This document shows positions 8,395 through 18,346 of a stretch of DNA of 64,000 nucleotides, in pieces. The notes beneath the pieces were generated by a model, which did no database searches, had not been told where the DNA came from, and saw only the letters and a list, made by a program, of their open reading frames with translations. Numbering within the stretch: the stretch's first letter is position 1; each line of letters starts with the position of its first letter. The DNA is from Microbulbifer harenosus (GTDB lineage Bacteria > Pseudomonadota > Gammaproteobacteria > Pseudomonadales > Cellvibrionaceae): assembly GCF_005771435.1 (NCBI RefSeq), contig NZ_VANI01000016.1, positions 151,455-215,454 of the forward strand, read 5' to 3'. A program made the position numbers and the translations under genes.

Positions 8395-9279
8395 CTGTTT
8401 CTGGTAAATGCCGCTTTTGCCTTCCGGCACCCGTCGGAAGCGCTTGTACTCCCACTGGTACTGTTCCGGCGCCTCGGCGATACAGGACTCGACTCCCCGA
8501 TTGAGCGCCGCCAGCGACACCTTCACCTCCTCACTGAAGATCGCCTGCTCCGCCGGCAGCAACACCAGTTCAAATCCGTCTGCGAGCCGCTTGGCAAAGC
8601 CAAACACCACCTTGCAGCCGGTGCGCTGGATCAGGTTGTAGGCCAGAGTCATGGTAAGGGTCGGGTGGCCGAAGAAAGGGGCGAAGTCGCCGCCGGAGAG
8701 TTCTGGCTCCTGGTCGGGCAAGACGCCGACGATGCCGCCGTCCTTCAGTGCCTTTAATAGCGCGCGCACGCCGCGCACATTGGTGGGCACCAGATGGGCG
8801 CCGGTTTTCTCGCGCCCCTCGCGAATCACGGGGTCCAGCGCGGCGATCTTCGGCGGCGCGTACAGGCTAGTGGTGGGGCCGACCGTGGCCAGAAACTGGC
8901 CGAAGATTTCCCAGTTGCCGATATGCGGCGCCAGCACCAGTACCCCGCGGCCCTCGCGCACGCCGCTGGTCAGAAGCTGTTGGTTGCGCACCCGTACGAT
9001 CACATCTTCCGCCCGGCTCCAGGGCTGGCGCCACAGGCTGGCGACCTCAAAGCCGGTGATGGCGGTGTTGATCACGCTGTCGCGGGCGAGCTTTTCCCGT
9101 TCAGCGGCGGGCATCTCCGGGAAACAGCGCTGCAGGTTGATACGGCTGATGCGCAGGTTGTCGCCGCGGCTCCACACCGCCACGCGGCCCACGGCGCTGC
9201 CGAGGCGGCGCGACCAGCGCAGGGGCAGCCGGCCCACCATTTTCAATGCGCCCGCCGCCAGTTGCCCTTTGATATCCAA
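8386..9279 (-). CDS. Lipid A biosynthesis lauroyl-type acyltransferase (LpxL/HtrB family)
   Basis: A 297-residue inner-membrane lysophospholipid-acyltransferase-family protein. The catalytic H(X)4E motif is HIGNWE (His119, Glu124). Other family features are RINLQRCFPEM near the N-terminus and the segment VGVLPDQEPELSGG. It would add a secondary acyl chain to lipid A using acyl-ACP. Pseudomonas species have the same gene order (htrB-like gene, glyQ, glyS, gmhB), which supports the call; which acyl position or chain length it uses cannot be read. The start is a TTG at 9279 with AAGGA about 11 bases upstream. It is divergent from glyQ. Confidence 0.87.
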   Translation of the reverse strand: MDIKGQLAAGALKMVGRLPLRWSRRLGSAVGRVAVWSRGDNLRISRINLQRCFPEMPAAEREKLARDSVINTAITGFEVASLWRQPWSRAEDVIVRVRNQQLLTSGVREGRGVLVLAPHIGNWEIFGQFLATVGPTTSLYAPPKIAALDPVIREGREKTGAHLVPTNVRGVRALLKALKDGGIVGVLPDQEPELSGGDFAPFFGHPTLTMTLAYNLIQRTGCKVVFGFAKRLADGFELVLLPAEQAIFSEEVKVSLAALNRGVESCIAEAPEQYQWEYKRFRRVPEGKSGIYQKQRR

Positions 9280-9361
9280 AATCGGTACTTCCTTCTCGAA
9301 TCCATCGCCGCTGCGACTTTTCAGTATGGTTCGCTCCCGTTGAGCTTTTGTCGCGCCCGCT

Positions 9362-9391
9362 GTTTAGTGCGCAACCCGCTACCGCTATAAT
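9362..9391 (+). promoter_or_regulatory. Probable glyQ promoter
   Basis: A consensus -10 TATAAT (9386-9391) lies 18 bases after a weak -35 TTTAGT (9362-9367), about 40 bases before the glyQ start. Confidence 0.55.
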
Positions 9392-9433
9392 TGCGCCCCT
9401 TGTCTTTTCACCCAGCTGAAACCGGAGAGTGTG

Positions 9434-10426
9434 GTGTCCGAGCAACAAACCAGCGGATCTAGCCCCGCGCAGGATCTGAGCACCTTTCAGGGACTGATTT
9501 TTACCCTGCAGGAATACTGGGCGCGCCAGGGGTGCGTCATTCTACAGCCTCTGGATATGGAAGTGGGCGCCGGCACCTTTCACCCCGCCACCTTCCTGCG
9601 CGCCATCGGCCCGGAAACCTGGAACGCCGCCTATGTGCAGCCCTGCCGCCGCCCCACGGACGGCCGCTACGGTGAGAACCCCAACCGCCTGCAGCATTAC
9701 TACCAGTACCAGGTGGTGATGAAGCCGTCGCCGGCGAACATCCAGGATCTGTACCTGGACAGCCTGCGCGCGCTGGGCATCGACCCGGCGGTGCACGATA
9801 TCCGCTTCGTGGAAGACAACTGGGAATCCCCGACCCTGGGCGCCTGGGGCCTCGGCTGGGAGGTGTGGCTGAACGGCATGGAAGTGACCCAGTTCACCTA
9901 CTTCCAACAGGTGGGCGGCCTCGAGTGCTATCCGGTCACCGGCGAGATCACCTACGGTATCGAACGCATCGCCATGTACCTTCAGGGTGTGGAGTCTATC
10001 TACGACCTGGTGTGGACACGCAACGCCGATGGCACCCCGGTTACCTATGGCGATGTGTTCCATCAGAACGAAGTGGAGATGTCCCACTACAACTTCGAGC
10101 ACGCGGACGTGGAGTTCCTGTTCCACACCTTCGATCACTGCGAGCGCGAGAGCCAGCGCCTGATCGAACTGGGCCTGCCACTGCCGGCCTACGAGCAAGT
10201 GATGAAGGCCTCCCACGCGTTCAACCTGCTGGACGCACGCCACGCGATTTCCGTCACCGAGCGCCAGCGCTTTATCCTGCGCGTGCGCACCCTGGCACGA
10301 GCAGTAGCCCAGGCCTATTTCGACGCGCGCCACGCCCTCGGCTTCCCGCTGGCCACCGAACAGGCCCGCAACGACGTATTGGCCCACCTACATGAAAAGC
10401 AGGAAGCGCAGAAGGAGAAGAAGTAA
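9434..10426 (+). CDS. glyQ: Glycine--tRNA ligase alpha subunit
   Basis: 330 residues, the alpha chain of the bacterial heterotetrameric glycyl-tRNA synthetase, which activates glycine and charges tRNA-Gly in the cytoplasm. The strongly conserved N-terminal block ([20 protein letters not shown], then [12 protein letters not shown]) and the class II catalytic segments [20 protein letters not shown] and [19 protein letters not shown] are present. Two adjacent GTG codons (9431, 9434) could start it; 9434 gives better spacing to GGAG at 9424. Its TAA overlaps the glyS ATG by one base. Length is close to the usual 300-315, with a short N-terminal extension. Confidence 0.97.
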   Translation: MSEQQTSGSSPAQDLSTFQGLIFTLQEYWARQGCVILQPLDMEVGAGTFHPATFLRAIGPETWNAAYVQPCRRPTDGRYGENPNRLQHYYQYQVVMKPSPANIQDLYLDSLRALGIDPAVHDIRFVEDNWESPTLGAWGLGWEVWLNGMEVTQFTYFQQVGGLECYPVTGEITYGIERIAMYLQGVESIYDLVWTRNADGTPVTYGDVFHQNEVEMSHYNFEHADVEFLFHTFDHCERESQRLIELGLPLPAYEQVMKASHAFNLLDARHAISVTERQRFILRVRTLARAVAQAYFDARHALGFPLATEQARNDVLAHLHEKQEAQKEKK

Positions 10427-12507
10427 TGGCTCAGGATTTTCTGGTTGAGCTGGGCACCGAAGAGCTGCCCCCGAAAGCGCTATCGACCTTGATGCAGGCA
10501 TTTGCCGACGGCATTGAGCAGAGCCTGAAAGACGCCGAGCTTGCGTACGGCGAAATCAAAGCCTTCGCCAGCCCGCGCCGCCTCGCCGTCGCCGTGAGCG
10601 ATCTGGCCGAGCAGCAACAGGACAAGCAGATCGAAAAACACGGCCCCGCAGTAGCCGCCGCGTTCGACAAGGACGGCAAGCCGTCCAAGGCCGCCGAGGG
10701 TTTTGCCCGCGGCAACGGCGTGACCGTGGACCAGCTCGCACGCGTGCAGACCGACAAGGGTGAACGCCTGGCATTTATCAGCGAGCAGAAAGGCGAGAGC
10801 ACTGAAAAACTGCTCGGCGATATCGTCAGCAAAGCCCTGGCACAACTGCCTATTCCCAAGCGCATGCGCTGGGGCGCGCGCAAGGAAGAATTCGTGCGTC
10901 CGGTGCACTGGTTGCTGATGCTGTTCGGCAACAAAGTGGTAGACGCGGAAGTACTCGGTCTCAAGGCCGACAATACCACTCGCGGCCACCGCTTCCACTA
11001 CAATCGCGAACTCACCGTGGCCTCCGCCAGCGACTATGTACAGCAGCTGCGCGAGCCGGGTTTCGTGGTGGCAGATTTTGCCGAGCGCCGCGAGATTATC
11101 CGCGAGCAGGTGCAGGCGGAAGCCAATAATGTGAACGGCGAAGCAGTGATCGACGACGCACTGCTGGACGAGGTGACCGCGCTCGTGGAGTGGCCGGTTG
11201 CGCTGACCGGGCGCTTCGAAAAACGCTTCCTCGAGGTACCGGCGGAAGCGCTGATCTCGTCGATGAAAGAGCACCAGAAATATTTCCACGTGGTGGACGA
11301 AGACGGCCAGCTGATGCCGTTTTTCGTGACGGTCGCCAACATCGAGAGCACCGATGCCAAGCAGGTACTTGAGGGCAACGAGCGCGTGATCCGCCCGCGC
11401 CTGTCTGATGCGGCGTTCTTTTTCGAGACCGACAAGAAAACCAGCCTGGAAGCGCGCCGGGAAAAACTCAAGTCCATCGTGTTCCAGCAGAAACTCGGTA
11501 CCGTCTTCGACAAAACCGAGCGCCTGGCAAAACTCGCCGCGGCCATCGCGGAAAAAATCGGTGGCGACTCCGCACTGGCGCAGCGCGCCGCACAGCTGTG
11601 CAAATCCGATCTCGTCACCGAGATGGTGTTCGAGTTTGCCGACATGCAGGGTATCGCCGGTTACTACTACGCGGAAAACGATGGCGAGCCGCTGGACGTG
11701 GCCAAAGCCATGTACGAGCAGTACATGCCGAAATTCGCCGGTGACGAGCTGCCGCAAACCGGGACCGGCACCATCGTCGCCCTCGCCGACCGCATCGACA
11801 CGCTGGTAGGCATATTCGGCATTGGCCAGCCGCCGAGCGGCTCGCGCGATCCGTTCGCGCTGCGCCGCGCAAGCCTCGGTGTGTTGCGTTTATTGGTCGA
11901 GAAAAATATCGATCTGGACCTGCGCGAACTGCTCACGCTGGCCCGCGACGGCTACCCGCGCACCGCGCTTGCCGAGCACGACAATGTGGTTGAGCAAACC
12001 CTGGCGTACATGCTTGAACGCTTCCGCGCGCGCTATGAAGACGCCGGTATCAAGGCGGAAGTGTTCCTCGCGGTTTCCGCGCGCAAACTGTCCCGCCCGC
12101 TGGATATCGACAATCGTGTAAAAGCGGTGCACAGCTTCAGCCAGCTGCCGGAAGCGGAAGCCCTGGCCGCCGCCAACAAACGCGTATCGAACATTCTCAC
12201 GAAACTGGAAGGCCCCGCGCCGACACAGGTAGAGCAGGCGCTGCTGCAGGAGGACGCGGAGAAGGCGCTGTACCTCGCGCTGAAAGACGCGCAGGATGCG
12301 GTCGCCCCACTCTACGCCGAAGCGCGTTTCGAGGAGGGTCTCGCCGGCCTCTCCGGCCTGCGCGAAACCGTGGACAACTTCTTCGACGGCGTGATGGTGA
12401 TGGCCGACGACGAACAGTTGCGCAACAACCGCCTGGCCCTGCTGGCACAATTGCGCGGGCTGTTTCTGGAAGTGGCGGACATCTCTCAGCTGGCACCCGC
12501 CAAGTAA
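10426..12507 (+). CDS. glyS: Glycine--tRNA ligase beta subunit
   Basis: 693 residues, the usual length for the beta chain that recognises tRNA and pairs with GlyQ. The N-terminal FLVELGTEELPPKAL, the RMRWG segment, and the anticodon-binding-like C-terminal region (NFFDGVMVMADDEQLRNNRL) are all intact. The start overlaps the glyQ stop (TAATG), so the two subunits are translationally coupled. A perfect REP-type hairpin follows the stop. Confidence 0.97.
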   Translation: MAQDFLVELGTEELPPKALSTLMQAFADGIEQSLKDAELAYGEIKAFASPRRLAVAVSDLAEQQQDKQIEKHGPAVAAAFDKDGKPSKAAEGFARGNGVTVDQLARVQTDKGERLAFISEQKGESTEKLLGDIVSKALAQLPIPKRMRWGARKEEFVRPVHWLLMLFGNKVVDAEVLGLKADNTTRGHRFHYNRELTVASASDYVQQLREPGFVVADFAERREIIREQVQAEANNVNGEAVIDDALLDEVTALVEWPVALTGRFEKRFLEVPAEALISSMKEHQKYFHVVDEDGQLMPFFVTVANIESTDAKQVLEGNERVIRPRLSDAAFFFETDKKTSLEARREKLKSIVFQQKLGTVFDKTERLAKLAAAIAEKIGGDSALAQRAAQLCKSDLVTEMVFEFADMQGIAGYYYAENDGEPLDVAKAMYEQYMPKFAGDELPQTGTGTIVALADRIDTLVGIFGIGQPPSGSRDPFALRRASLGVLRLLVEKNIDLDLRELLTLARDGYPRTALAEHDNVVEQTLAYMLERFRARYEDAGIKAEVFLAVSARKLSRPLDIDNRVKAVHSFSQLPEAEALAAANKRVSNILTKLEGPAPTQVEQALLQEDAEKALYLALKDAQDAVAPLYAEARFEEGLAGLSGLRETVDNFFDGVMVMADDEQLRNNRLALLAQLRGLFLEVADISQLAPAK

Positions 12508-12520
12508 GCCGCCCTGCACC

Positions 12521-12589
12521 TGTAGGAGCTTGCTTGCAAGCGAACCGAACCGCACTCCGGAACTGTTCGCTTGCAAGCAAGCTCCTACA
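12521..12589. repeat. REP pair, perfect 25-bp inverted repeat
   Basis: TGTAGGAGCTTGCTTGCAAG plus CGAAC (12521-12545) is exactly complementary to 12565-12589 around a 19-base loop. The unit TGTAGGAGC...GCGAA resembles Pseudomonas REP sequences. It lies between glyS and gmhB and could act as a transcript-end hairpin. Confidence 0.85.
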
Positions 12590-12622
12590 AATGTGGTTTC
12601 TTTCAACTACAGCATTAACTCC

Positions 12623-13171
12623 ATGGCCATCATCATTCTCGACCGCGACGGTGTGATCAATCAGCATTCGGACAGCCATGTCCGCAGTGCCGACGAGTGG
12701 CTGCCCATCGCCGGCAGTATCGAAGCCATGGCGCAACTCAGCCAGGCGGGCCACCAGTTGGTCATCGCTACCAACCAGAGCGGCCTCGCGCTCGGCCATT
12801 TCGACCTCGACGACCTGGAAGCCATGCACGCAAAAATGCGCGCACTGGTGGAAGATGCCGGCGGCGAGATCGCCGCGATTTTTTACTGCCCCCACAGCGA
12901 CGAAGACCACTGCCGCTGCCGCAAACCCAACACCGGTCTGCTCGATGCGATCGAGGCGGAATTCGATACCAGCCTGCACGACTGCTATTTTGTCGGCGAC
13001 CGCATGGCCGATCTGCAATGCGCCGTGGCGAAGGGCTGCAAACCGGTGCTGGTAAAAACCGGCTGCGGTGATAGAACCCTGATGTCGCTGATTCAAAGTC
13101 CCGATCCCGCCCTGATTGGCACCACAGTGTTCGAAAACCTCGCGCAGTTTGCCGACTTCGCGCTGCGCTGA
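12623..13171 (+). CDS. gmhB: D-glycero-beta-D-manno-heptose 1,7-bisphosphate 7-phosphatase
   Basis: A 182-residue HAD-superfamily phosphatase of the heptose branch of LPS core synthesis. The nucleophile motif LDRDGVIN (Asp7, Asp9) opens the protein; the zinc-binding loop CPHSDEDHCRCRKPNTG is typical of GmhB, and FVGDRMADLQCA is HAD motif IV. ATG 12623 puts motif I at the very N-terminus; the open frame extends upstream only through the REP hairpin. The glyQ-glyS-gmhB order matches Pseudomonas. Confidence 0.93.
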   Translation: MAIIILDRDGVINQHSDSHVRSADEWLPIAGSIEAMAQLSQAGHQLVIATNQSGLALGHFDLDDLEAMHAKMRALVEDAGGEIAAIFYCPHSDEDHCRCRKPNTGLLDAIEAEFDTSLHDCYFVGDRMADLQCAVAKGCKPVLVKTGCGDRTLMSLIQSPDPALIGTTVFENLAQFADFALR

Positions 13172-13656
13172 CCGTGTAACCGCGGCCGAGGTTTTTTCTT
13201 GTTTCCGTTCCCGCCTTCCACTCCCAGAAGATAATTTTCACGACGTAATGACAAAGTGAATTGCGACAGTTTTGTGAAGTACTTTCACTTTTTTCACCTT
13301 TAAAACCCTTGTTGCGCCACCCTATTGCCGCCCGCTATTGGTTTCCGTAGAAACCGATGAGAGGGATGCTACGCCGCGCGAATTCCACGGAACGGAAAAT
13401 AACAAGTCGCGCGGTGCACCGGATCAGAGGTTGATGGAACGACCAGAATGACGGGATGTATTACCGGGAGTGTCGGGCGAAGCCGCAGTATGGGAAAGAC
13501 GCAGACACTCTCAGGCACCACCACCGCTCCGTTTATTCGGCGCGCCAGCGCCACAGTTCCATCGGAGATCTTTTCCGTTATCCATCGGAACGGCCTGTAC
13601 CCAGCCGCCAAAAGCGGTATGGCTGCAGGTTTTTTTATTTTTACGGGGCATATTCA
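13172..13656. other. Long leader region upstream of the subtilase gene
   Basis: 485 bases with no convincing gene. It starts with a weak stem and T-run after gmhB (AACC...GGTTTTTT near 13177-13196). An AT-richer part (13230-13310) probably contains the peptidase promoter, and a glycine-riboswitch-like structure lies at 13460-13530. An in-frame open stretch extends upstream of the peptidase to 13456, but it encodes no signal peptide and overlaps the structured leader. Confidence 0.6.
13460..13530 (+). promoter_or_regulatory. Glycine-riboswitch-like leader element
   Basis: GGGAGTGTC (13466-13474) pairs with GACACTCTC (13504-13512). The 3' strand continues into ACTCTCAGGCA, the most conserved block of glycine aptamers, and CGAAGCCGCA (13478-13487) matches the conserved internal CGAAGnnGCA. 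The usual AAAGGAC tail after the block is not seen, and only one aptamer is recognisable. It would control the secreted peptidase starting 127 bases downstream. Confidence 0.45.
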
Positions 13657-16600
13657 ATGAAATTGTTTTCCGCACCGAAATTGTTCGGGGGGCTACTCGC
13701 CGGCCTGTTGTTATCCACAACCAGTGTCGCCGATGAGCGCACCGATCTGCCGGCACCGGCAGAGGGCAAACGCAAAACCTACGTTGTTCAACTCGCCGAC
13801 AAGCCGCTGATCGCCTACGAGGGCGGCATTGCCGGGCTGGCAGCCACCAAACCGCAGATGTCCGCGGCCGGCAAGTCGCGCCGGCTGGATTTCAACGACA
13901 ACAATATCCGCAACTACGCCGCACACCTGGCGAAGCAACGCAGCGAGGCGCTGCAGGCGATTCCCGGTGCACGCAAGGTACACGAGTACCAGATCGCATT
14001 TAACGGCTTCGCCGCGCAGATGACCGCCAAACAGGCGCAGGCGCTGCGCAACCGCAAGGACGTGCTGGGCGTATGGGAGGACCGGCTGCTGAAGCCGCAA
14101 ACCAATTCCACCTATCGCTATCTCGGTCTCGATCACCTCCCCGGACCCTGGTTGCTCGGTGCCACCGGTGAGGATGTCGTGATTGGCGTGATCGATTCCG
14201 GTATCCACCCTGAGCACCCCAGCCTCGAGGACGCCCGCACGCCGAAGCGCGGCCACCTGGGCCGGCCGATTCTGTACGGACCCGCACCGGAGCACTTCAC
14301 CGGAAGCGGCTGCGAATTTGGCAACAGCGCTTTCAATCCCGCGGATATGCCGTTTGACTGCAACAACAAGCTCTTGAAGGCGCAGGCGTTTTCCGCCGGC
14401 TTCCTCGCCGCCAACGAACTGGCGGACTACGAGTTTCTGTCGGCGCGGGATGCCGACGGCCACGGCACCCACACCGCCACCACCGCGGCGGGCAACTTCG
14501 GCGTGGAAGGCGTTATGAATGGCGAGGCCACCGGCACCCTCAGCGGTGTCGCGCCGCGCGCGCGGGTGGCGGTGTACAAGGTCTGCTGGGATGCACCCAA
14601 CCCTGACGACAGCGGCTGTTTCTCGTCCGACTCCATGGCCGCCATCGACCAGGCCGTGGCCGACGGTGTGGATGTAATCAACTTCTCCGTGGGCGGCGCC
14701 AGCACCCAGTTCAACGGTCCGGATGATATCGCCTTCCTGTTTGCCGCCGACGCCGGTGTGTTTGTCGCTGTGTCTGCAGGCAACTCCGGCCCCGGTAACG
14801 GCACCATCGGCACGCCGTCGGGTGTGCCCTGGGTCACTTCCGTGGGCGCAGCGGAAGACAACGAGAGCTTCGGCACCGGCGTGGAAGTGAGCGCGCCGTC
14901 GGATCTCGCCGGAATCTTCGAGGGCCTGCAAGGTTCCGGCCCGGTGCAACTGGCGGATACCGGTGCCATCTCCGCCGACATCGTCAACGCGGAGCCACTG
15001 GACGCCTGCTCCCCGCTGACCAATGCGGACGCGCTTAATGGCAAGATTGCGCTGGTGGTGCGCGGGGTCTGCGCCTTCTCGATCAAGTACGACGAAGCCG
15101 CGGCCGCCGGCGCGCGCGCCATTGTGGTGTTCAATGACGGTACCGCGCCGGATCGCGTCGATCCCATCACCATGTCGGCGCCGGATACCACCATCCCCGG
15201 GGTGATGATCCGCCACCCGGACGGGTTGGCGTTGGCAAACGCGAGCGGTACCGCCGGTACGCTGAGCCCGGAAATCCAGGTGTCGCGCGATAACCGCATC
15301 GCCGGTTTCTCTTCCCGCGGCGCCAACGGCGGCGCACCAGACATCATCAAGCCGGATATCGCCGCCCCCGGCGTGGGCATTGTCGCGGGCATCTCTCCGG
15401 TGTTGTCCGGTGGTGAGATTTACGGCGCGCTGAGTGGTACGTCCATGGCCAGCCCGCACATCGCCGGCGTATTCGCCCTGTTGAAGCAGGCGCACCCGGA
15501 GTGGACACCGGCGATGGCGCGCTCCGCGCTGATGACCTCGGCGCGCCAGAACCTGAAAAAGTCCTTTGGCGATGAGGCCGCCGACCCGTTCGACATCGGC
15601 GCCGGTATGGTACAGCCCGCCAACGCCTTCTTCCCGGGACTGGTGTACGACGCCGGGCTGCTGGATTACTTTGCCTTCCTGTGCGGCGCGGAGAACCAGC
15701 CGCAGCTGATGGACCCGGCAGACTGTACTTACCTCGAGGAAAATGGCTTCTCCACCGATTCCTCCGACCTCAACCTGCCCTCCATCGGTATCGCCGAACT
15801 GGTGGGCAGCCAGACCGTCACCCGCCGGGTCACCAGTGTGGCCAAGGGTACTCAGTGGTACTGGGCAGAAGTCGATGCACCCCCGGGTGTGCGCGTGGAG
15901 GTTTCTCCGCGGCTTCTGCGTTTGAAGGAAGGGGAAACGGCGAGCTTTGACGTGACGTTTACCGCCACGGCCAATGCGGCGCTCGGTGAATGGGCTTTCG
16001 GTTCCATCAACTGGTCCCAGGGTCTGCGCCATGTGCGCAGCCCGATCGCGGTGCGCCCGGTACCCATTTCCGCGCCCGGTGCTGTGGCTGGCAGCGGCAC
16101 GGACGGCAGTCTGCAGATCCCGCTGGTGTTCGGTTATTCCGGTGCTTATAGCGCGGTCATCGATGGTCTTGCGTACGGTACGCCAAGCGATGATTCTGTG
16201 GCCGATGGTGCCTATGTACTGAAGTTTGTGACAGTACCCGAAGGAACAAGCTTTGCACGTATCGCTCTGTTTGATGCGGAAGTCGGTGACGGCGACGGCT
16301 CGGACAATCTCGATATCCAAGTGCAGGGTCCAGATTCCGCCGGCTATCCGTTAGTCGGTACCAGCGGCTCACGGACGTCTGCAGAACATGTGGACATGAT
16401 CAATCCGCCGCCGGGAGATTACGCGGTTTTTGTGATCGATAACATCTCAGCTCCCGGCGATACGCCGTTTACTCTGTACAATTTCAATCTAAACGGCGAC
16501 GCTGGCAACACCATCCTGGAAGGCCCAGTTAGTGCCAGTTTCGGCGGTAGCGGTAATCTGAATCTGGAGTGGCAGGGTCTCAGCAGCGGATCCCGCGCGC

Positions 16601-16671
16601 TGGGTATTGTCACCCATACCGATGGGGACACGGTCCTCGCCACCACCGAGGTAATGATCGACACCCAGTAA
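13657..16671 (+). CDS. Secreted S8 (subtilisin-like) serine peptidase
   Basis: A 1004-residue exported peptidase. The signal peptide is MKLFSAPKLFGGLLAGLLLS, then TTSVA; an I9-type inhibitor propeptide follows (KTYVVQLADKPLIAYEG...). The catalytic triad is Asp180 (VIGVIDSGIHPEHP), His269 (DGHGTHTA) and Ser596 (SGTSMASPHIAG). A protease-associated (PA) insert (about 430-530) sits between His and Ser, and a fibronectin-III-like domain follows the catalytic core. The C-terminal region has LRHVRSPIAVRPV and a pre-peptidase-like beta domain. ATG 13657 begins the signal peptide. It is followed by a strong bidirectional terminator. It is probably a broad-specificity extracellular protease; substrate unknown. 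Confidence 0.92.
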   Translation: MKLFSAPKLFGGLLAGLLLSTTSVADERTDLPAPAEGKRKTYVVQLADKPLIAYEGGIAGLAATKPQMSAAGKSRRLDFNDNNIRNYAAHLAKQRSEALQAIPGARKVHEYQIAFNGFAAQMTAKQAQALRNRKDVLGVWEDRLLKPQTNSTYRYLGLDHLPGPWLLGATGEDVVIGVIDSGIHPEHPSLEDARTPKRGHLGRPILYGPAPEHFTGSGCEFGNSAFNPADMPFDCNNKLLKAQAFSAGFLAANELADYEFLSARDADGHGTHTATTAAGNFGVEGVMNGEATGTLSGVAPRARVAVYKVCWDAPNPDDSGCFSSDSMAAIDQAVADGVDVINFSVGGASTQFNGPDDIAFLFAADAGVFVAVSAGNSGPGNGTIGTPSGVPWVTSVGAAEDNESFGTGVEVSAPSDLAGIFEGLQGSGPVQLADTGAISADIVNAEPLDACSPLTNADALNGKIALVVRGVCAFSIKYDEAAAAGARAIVVFNDGTAPDRVDPITMSAPDTTIPGVMIRHPDGLALANASGTAGTLSPEIQVSRDNRIAGFSSRGANGGAPDIIKPDIAAPGVGIVAGISPVLSGGEIYGALSGTSMASPHIAGVFALLKQAHPEWTPAMARSALMTSARQNLKKSFGDEAADPFDIGAGMVQPANAFFPGLVYDAGLLDYFAFLCGAENQPQLMDPADCTYLEENGFSTDSSDLNLPSIGIAELVGSQTVTRRVTSVAKGTQWYWAEVDAPPGVRVEVSPRLLRLKEGETASFDVTFTATANAALGEWAFGSINWSQGLRHVRSPIAVRPVPISAPGAVAGSGTDGSLQIPLVFGYSGAYSAVIDGLAYGTPSDDSVADGAYVLKFVTVPEGTSFARIALFDAEVGDGDGSDNLDIQVQGPDSAGYPLVGTSGSRTSAEHVDMINPPPGDYAVFVIDNISAPGDTPFTLYNFNLNGDAGNTILEGPVSASFGGSGNLNLEWQGLSSGSRALGIVTHTDGDTVLATTEVMIDTQ

Positions 16672-16688
16672 GCGAGCACTCGCTCACT

Positions 16689-16724
16689 AAAAAGCCCGGG
16701 AGCCGCAAGGTTCCCGGGCTTTTT
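16689..16724. terminator. Bidirectional terminator between peptidase and rimO
   Basis: AAAAAGCCCGGGA and its exact complement TCCCGGGCTTTTT flank a short loop, giving a GC-rich stem with A/T tracts on both sides, between convergent genes. Confidence 0.92.
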
Positions 16725-16758
16725 GTTTTTCAGCAGAAGTTAACGGTGGTAACGGGGC

Positions 16759-18129
16759 TTACAGCAGTTCCGCCCACAGATCGTACTCGTCCGCGTGGGT
16801 CACTTCCGCCCACACCTTGTCACCCGGGGCGAGGTTGGTTTCGCCATTCAGGTACACCATGCCGTCGATCTCCGGGGCGTCGGCCCAGGAGCGGCCGATA
16901 GCCCCCTCCTCGTCCACTTCATCGATCAACACCTCGATCTTGCGGCCGATTTTCTGCTGCAGGCGCGCGGCACTGATCTGCTGCTGGTGCGCCATAAAAC
17001 GCTCCCAGCGCTCCTGCTTCACGTCTTCCGGTACGGCGCCTTCCAGTTCGTTGGCCGGCGCACCGTCCACGGCGGAGTATTTGAAGCAGCCGACGCGGTC
17101 TAACTGGGCCTCGGAGAGCCAGTCCAGCAGGTACTGGAAATCCTCTTCGGTCTCACCGGGGAAGCCGACAATAAAGGTGGAGCGGATGGTGAGCTCCGGG
17201 CAGATCTCGCGCCACTTTTTGATGCGCGCCAGGGTCTTGTCCTCAAATGCGGGGCGCTTCATCGCCTTCAGCACTTTAGGGCTGGCGTGCTGGAACGGGA
17301 TGTCCAGGTACGGCAGCAGTTTGCCTTCCGCCATCAGCGGGATCACGTCATCCACATTGGGATACGGGTACACATAGTGCAGGCGCACCCACACGCCCAT
17401 GGACGACAGCGCCTCGCACAGCTCCAGCATACGGGTCTTCACCGGGCGGCCATCCCAGAAATCCAGCTTGTATTTCAGGTCCACGCCGTAGGCACTGGTG
17501 TCCTGGGAGATCACCAGCAGTTCCTGCACGCCGGCGTTGACCAGTCTCTCCGCCTCGCCCAGCACCTCGCCCACCGGGCGGCTCACCAGCTTGCCGCGCA
17601 TGCTGGGGATGATGCAGAAGGAGCAGGAGTGATTGCAGCCCTCGGAAATTTTCAGGTAGGCGTAGTGGCGCGGGGTCAGTTTGATACCCTGCGGCGGTAC
17701 CAGATCGACGAACGGGTCGTGGTCGGCCTTGGGCGGAACCACTTCGTGCACCGCGTTGACCACCTGCTCGTACTGCTGCGGACCGGTGACCGACAACACG
17801 CTCGGGTGCGCCTGGCGGATGGTATCTTCTTCCACGCCCATGCAGCCGGTAACGATCACCTTGCCGTTTTCGTGCAGGGCCTCGCCGATGGCGTCGAGAG
17901 ATTCCTGCTTTGCGCTGTCGATAAAACCGCAGGTGTTCACCACCACTACGTCGGCATCTTCGTAGGAAGGAACGACTTCGTAACCCTCCATGCGCAGCTG
18001 GGTGAGGATGCGCTCGGAGTCCACGGTCGCCTTGGGGCAACCGAGGGAGACAAATCCCACCTTGCCCGAACCGGATTTGCCCGGTTCCACCACGGTCGCA
18101 CCAGTCACTGAATTGTCTGCACTGCTCAT
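16759..18129 (-). CDS. rimO: Ribosomal protein S12 methylthiotransferase
   Basis: A 456-residue radical-SAM enzyme that adds a methylthio group to the conserved Asp of ribosomal protein S12. The N-terminal UPF0004 domain supplies three cluster cysteines ([25 protein letters not shown]). The radical-SAM motif is [12 protein letters not shown], and a TRAM domain ([17 protein letters not shown]) ends the protein. SLGCPK and the overall length separate RimO from MiaB. ATG 18129 has AGGA upstream; a longer start at 18168 adds only a basic stretch. Confidence 0.95.
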   Translation of the reverse strand: MSSADNSVTGATVVEPGKSGSGKVGFVSLGCPKATVDSERILTQLRMEGYEVVPSYEDADVVVVNTCGFIDSAKQESLDAIGEALHENGKVIVTGCMGVEEDTIRQAHPSVLSVTGPQQYEQVVNAVHEVVPPKADHDPFVDLVPPQGIKLTPRHYAYLKISEGCNHSCSFCIIPSMRGKLVSRPVGEVLGEAERLVNAGVQELLVISQDTSAYGVDLKYKLDFWDGRPVKTRMLELCEALSSMGVWVRLHYVYPYPNVDDVIPLMAEGKLLPYLDIPFQHASPKVLKAMKRPAFEDKTLARIKKWREICPELTIRSTFIVGFPGETEEDFQYLLDWLSEAQLDRVGCFKYSAVDGAPANELEGAVPEDVKQERWERFMAHQQQISAARLQQKIGRKIEVLIDEVDEEGAIGRSWADAPEIDGMVYLNGETNLAPGDKVWAEVTHADEYDLWAELL

Positions 18130-18346
18130 GAGTGTCCTCTGCCGGCGCCCGCGGGCGGCCGTCACCATTGATTAAAAAGCGGGCAATTCTAACGGGCCGC
18201 GGTCGCCTTGCATAGCGCATGCTATGGTTACCGTCGTCTGTGTTATGCCTCGGGCAGCATACACCCGGCCTTCGCGCAATTGGTGCTTGTGTTCCCCCGG
18301 CCGGATAACAACAATGGCGCCCCGCCTCAACCACCGGAGCCCTGCC

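Noticed and set aside
11285..11297. TTCCACGTGG in glyS as a third parS
   Set aside because: The right half reads TGGTGGAC instead of TGGAACA, so the palindrome is broken.
13451..13475. GGGATGTATT as part of a sixth structured repeat
   Set aside because: It matches 10 bases of the repeat's second hairpin, but no outer arms or GGGA hairpin are present.
13711..16320. 869-codon open frame on the minus strand under the subtilase gene
   Set aside because: Antisense shadow of a GC-rich gene. The plus-strand frame has a signal peptide, catalytic triad and domain order; the antisense has no recognisable motif.
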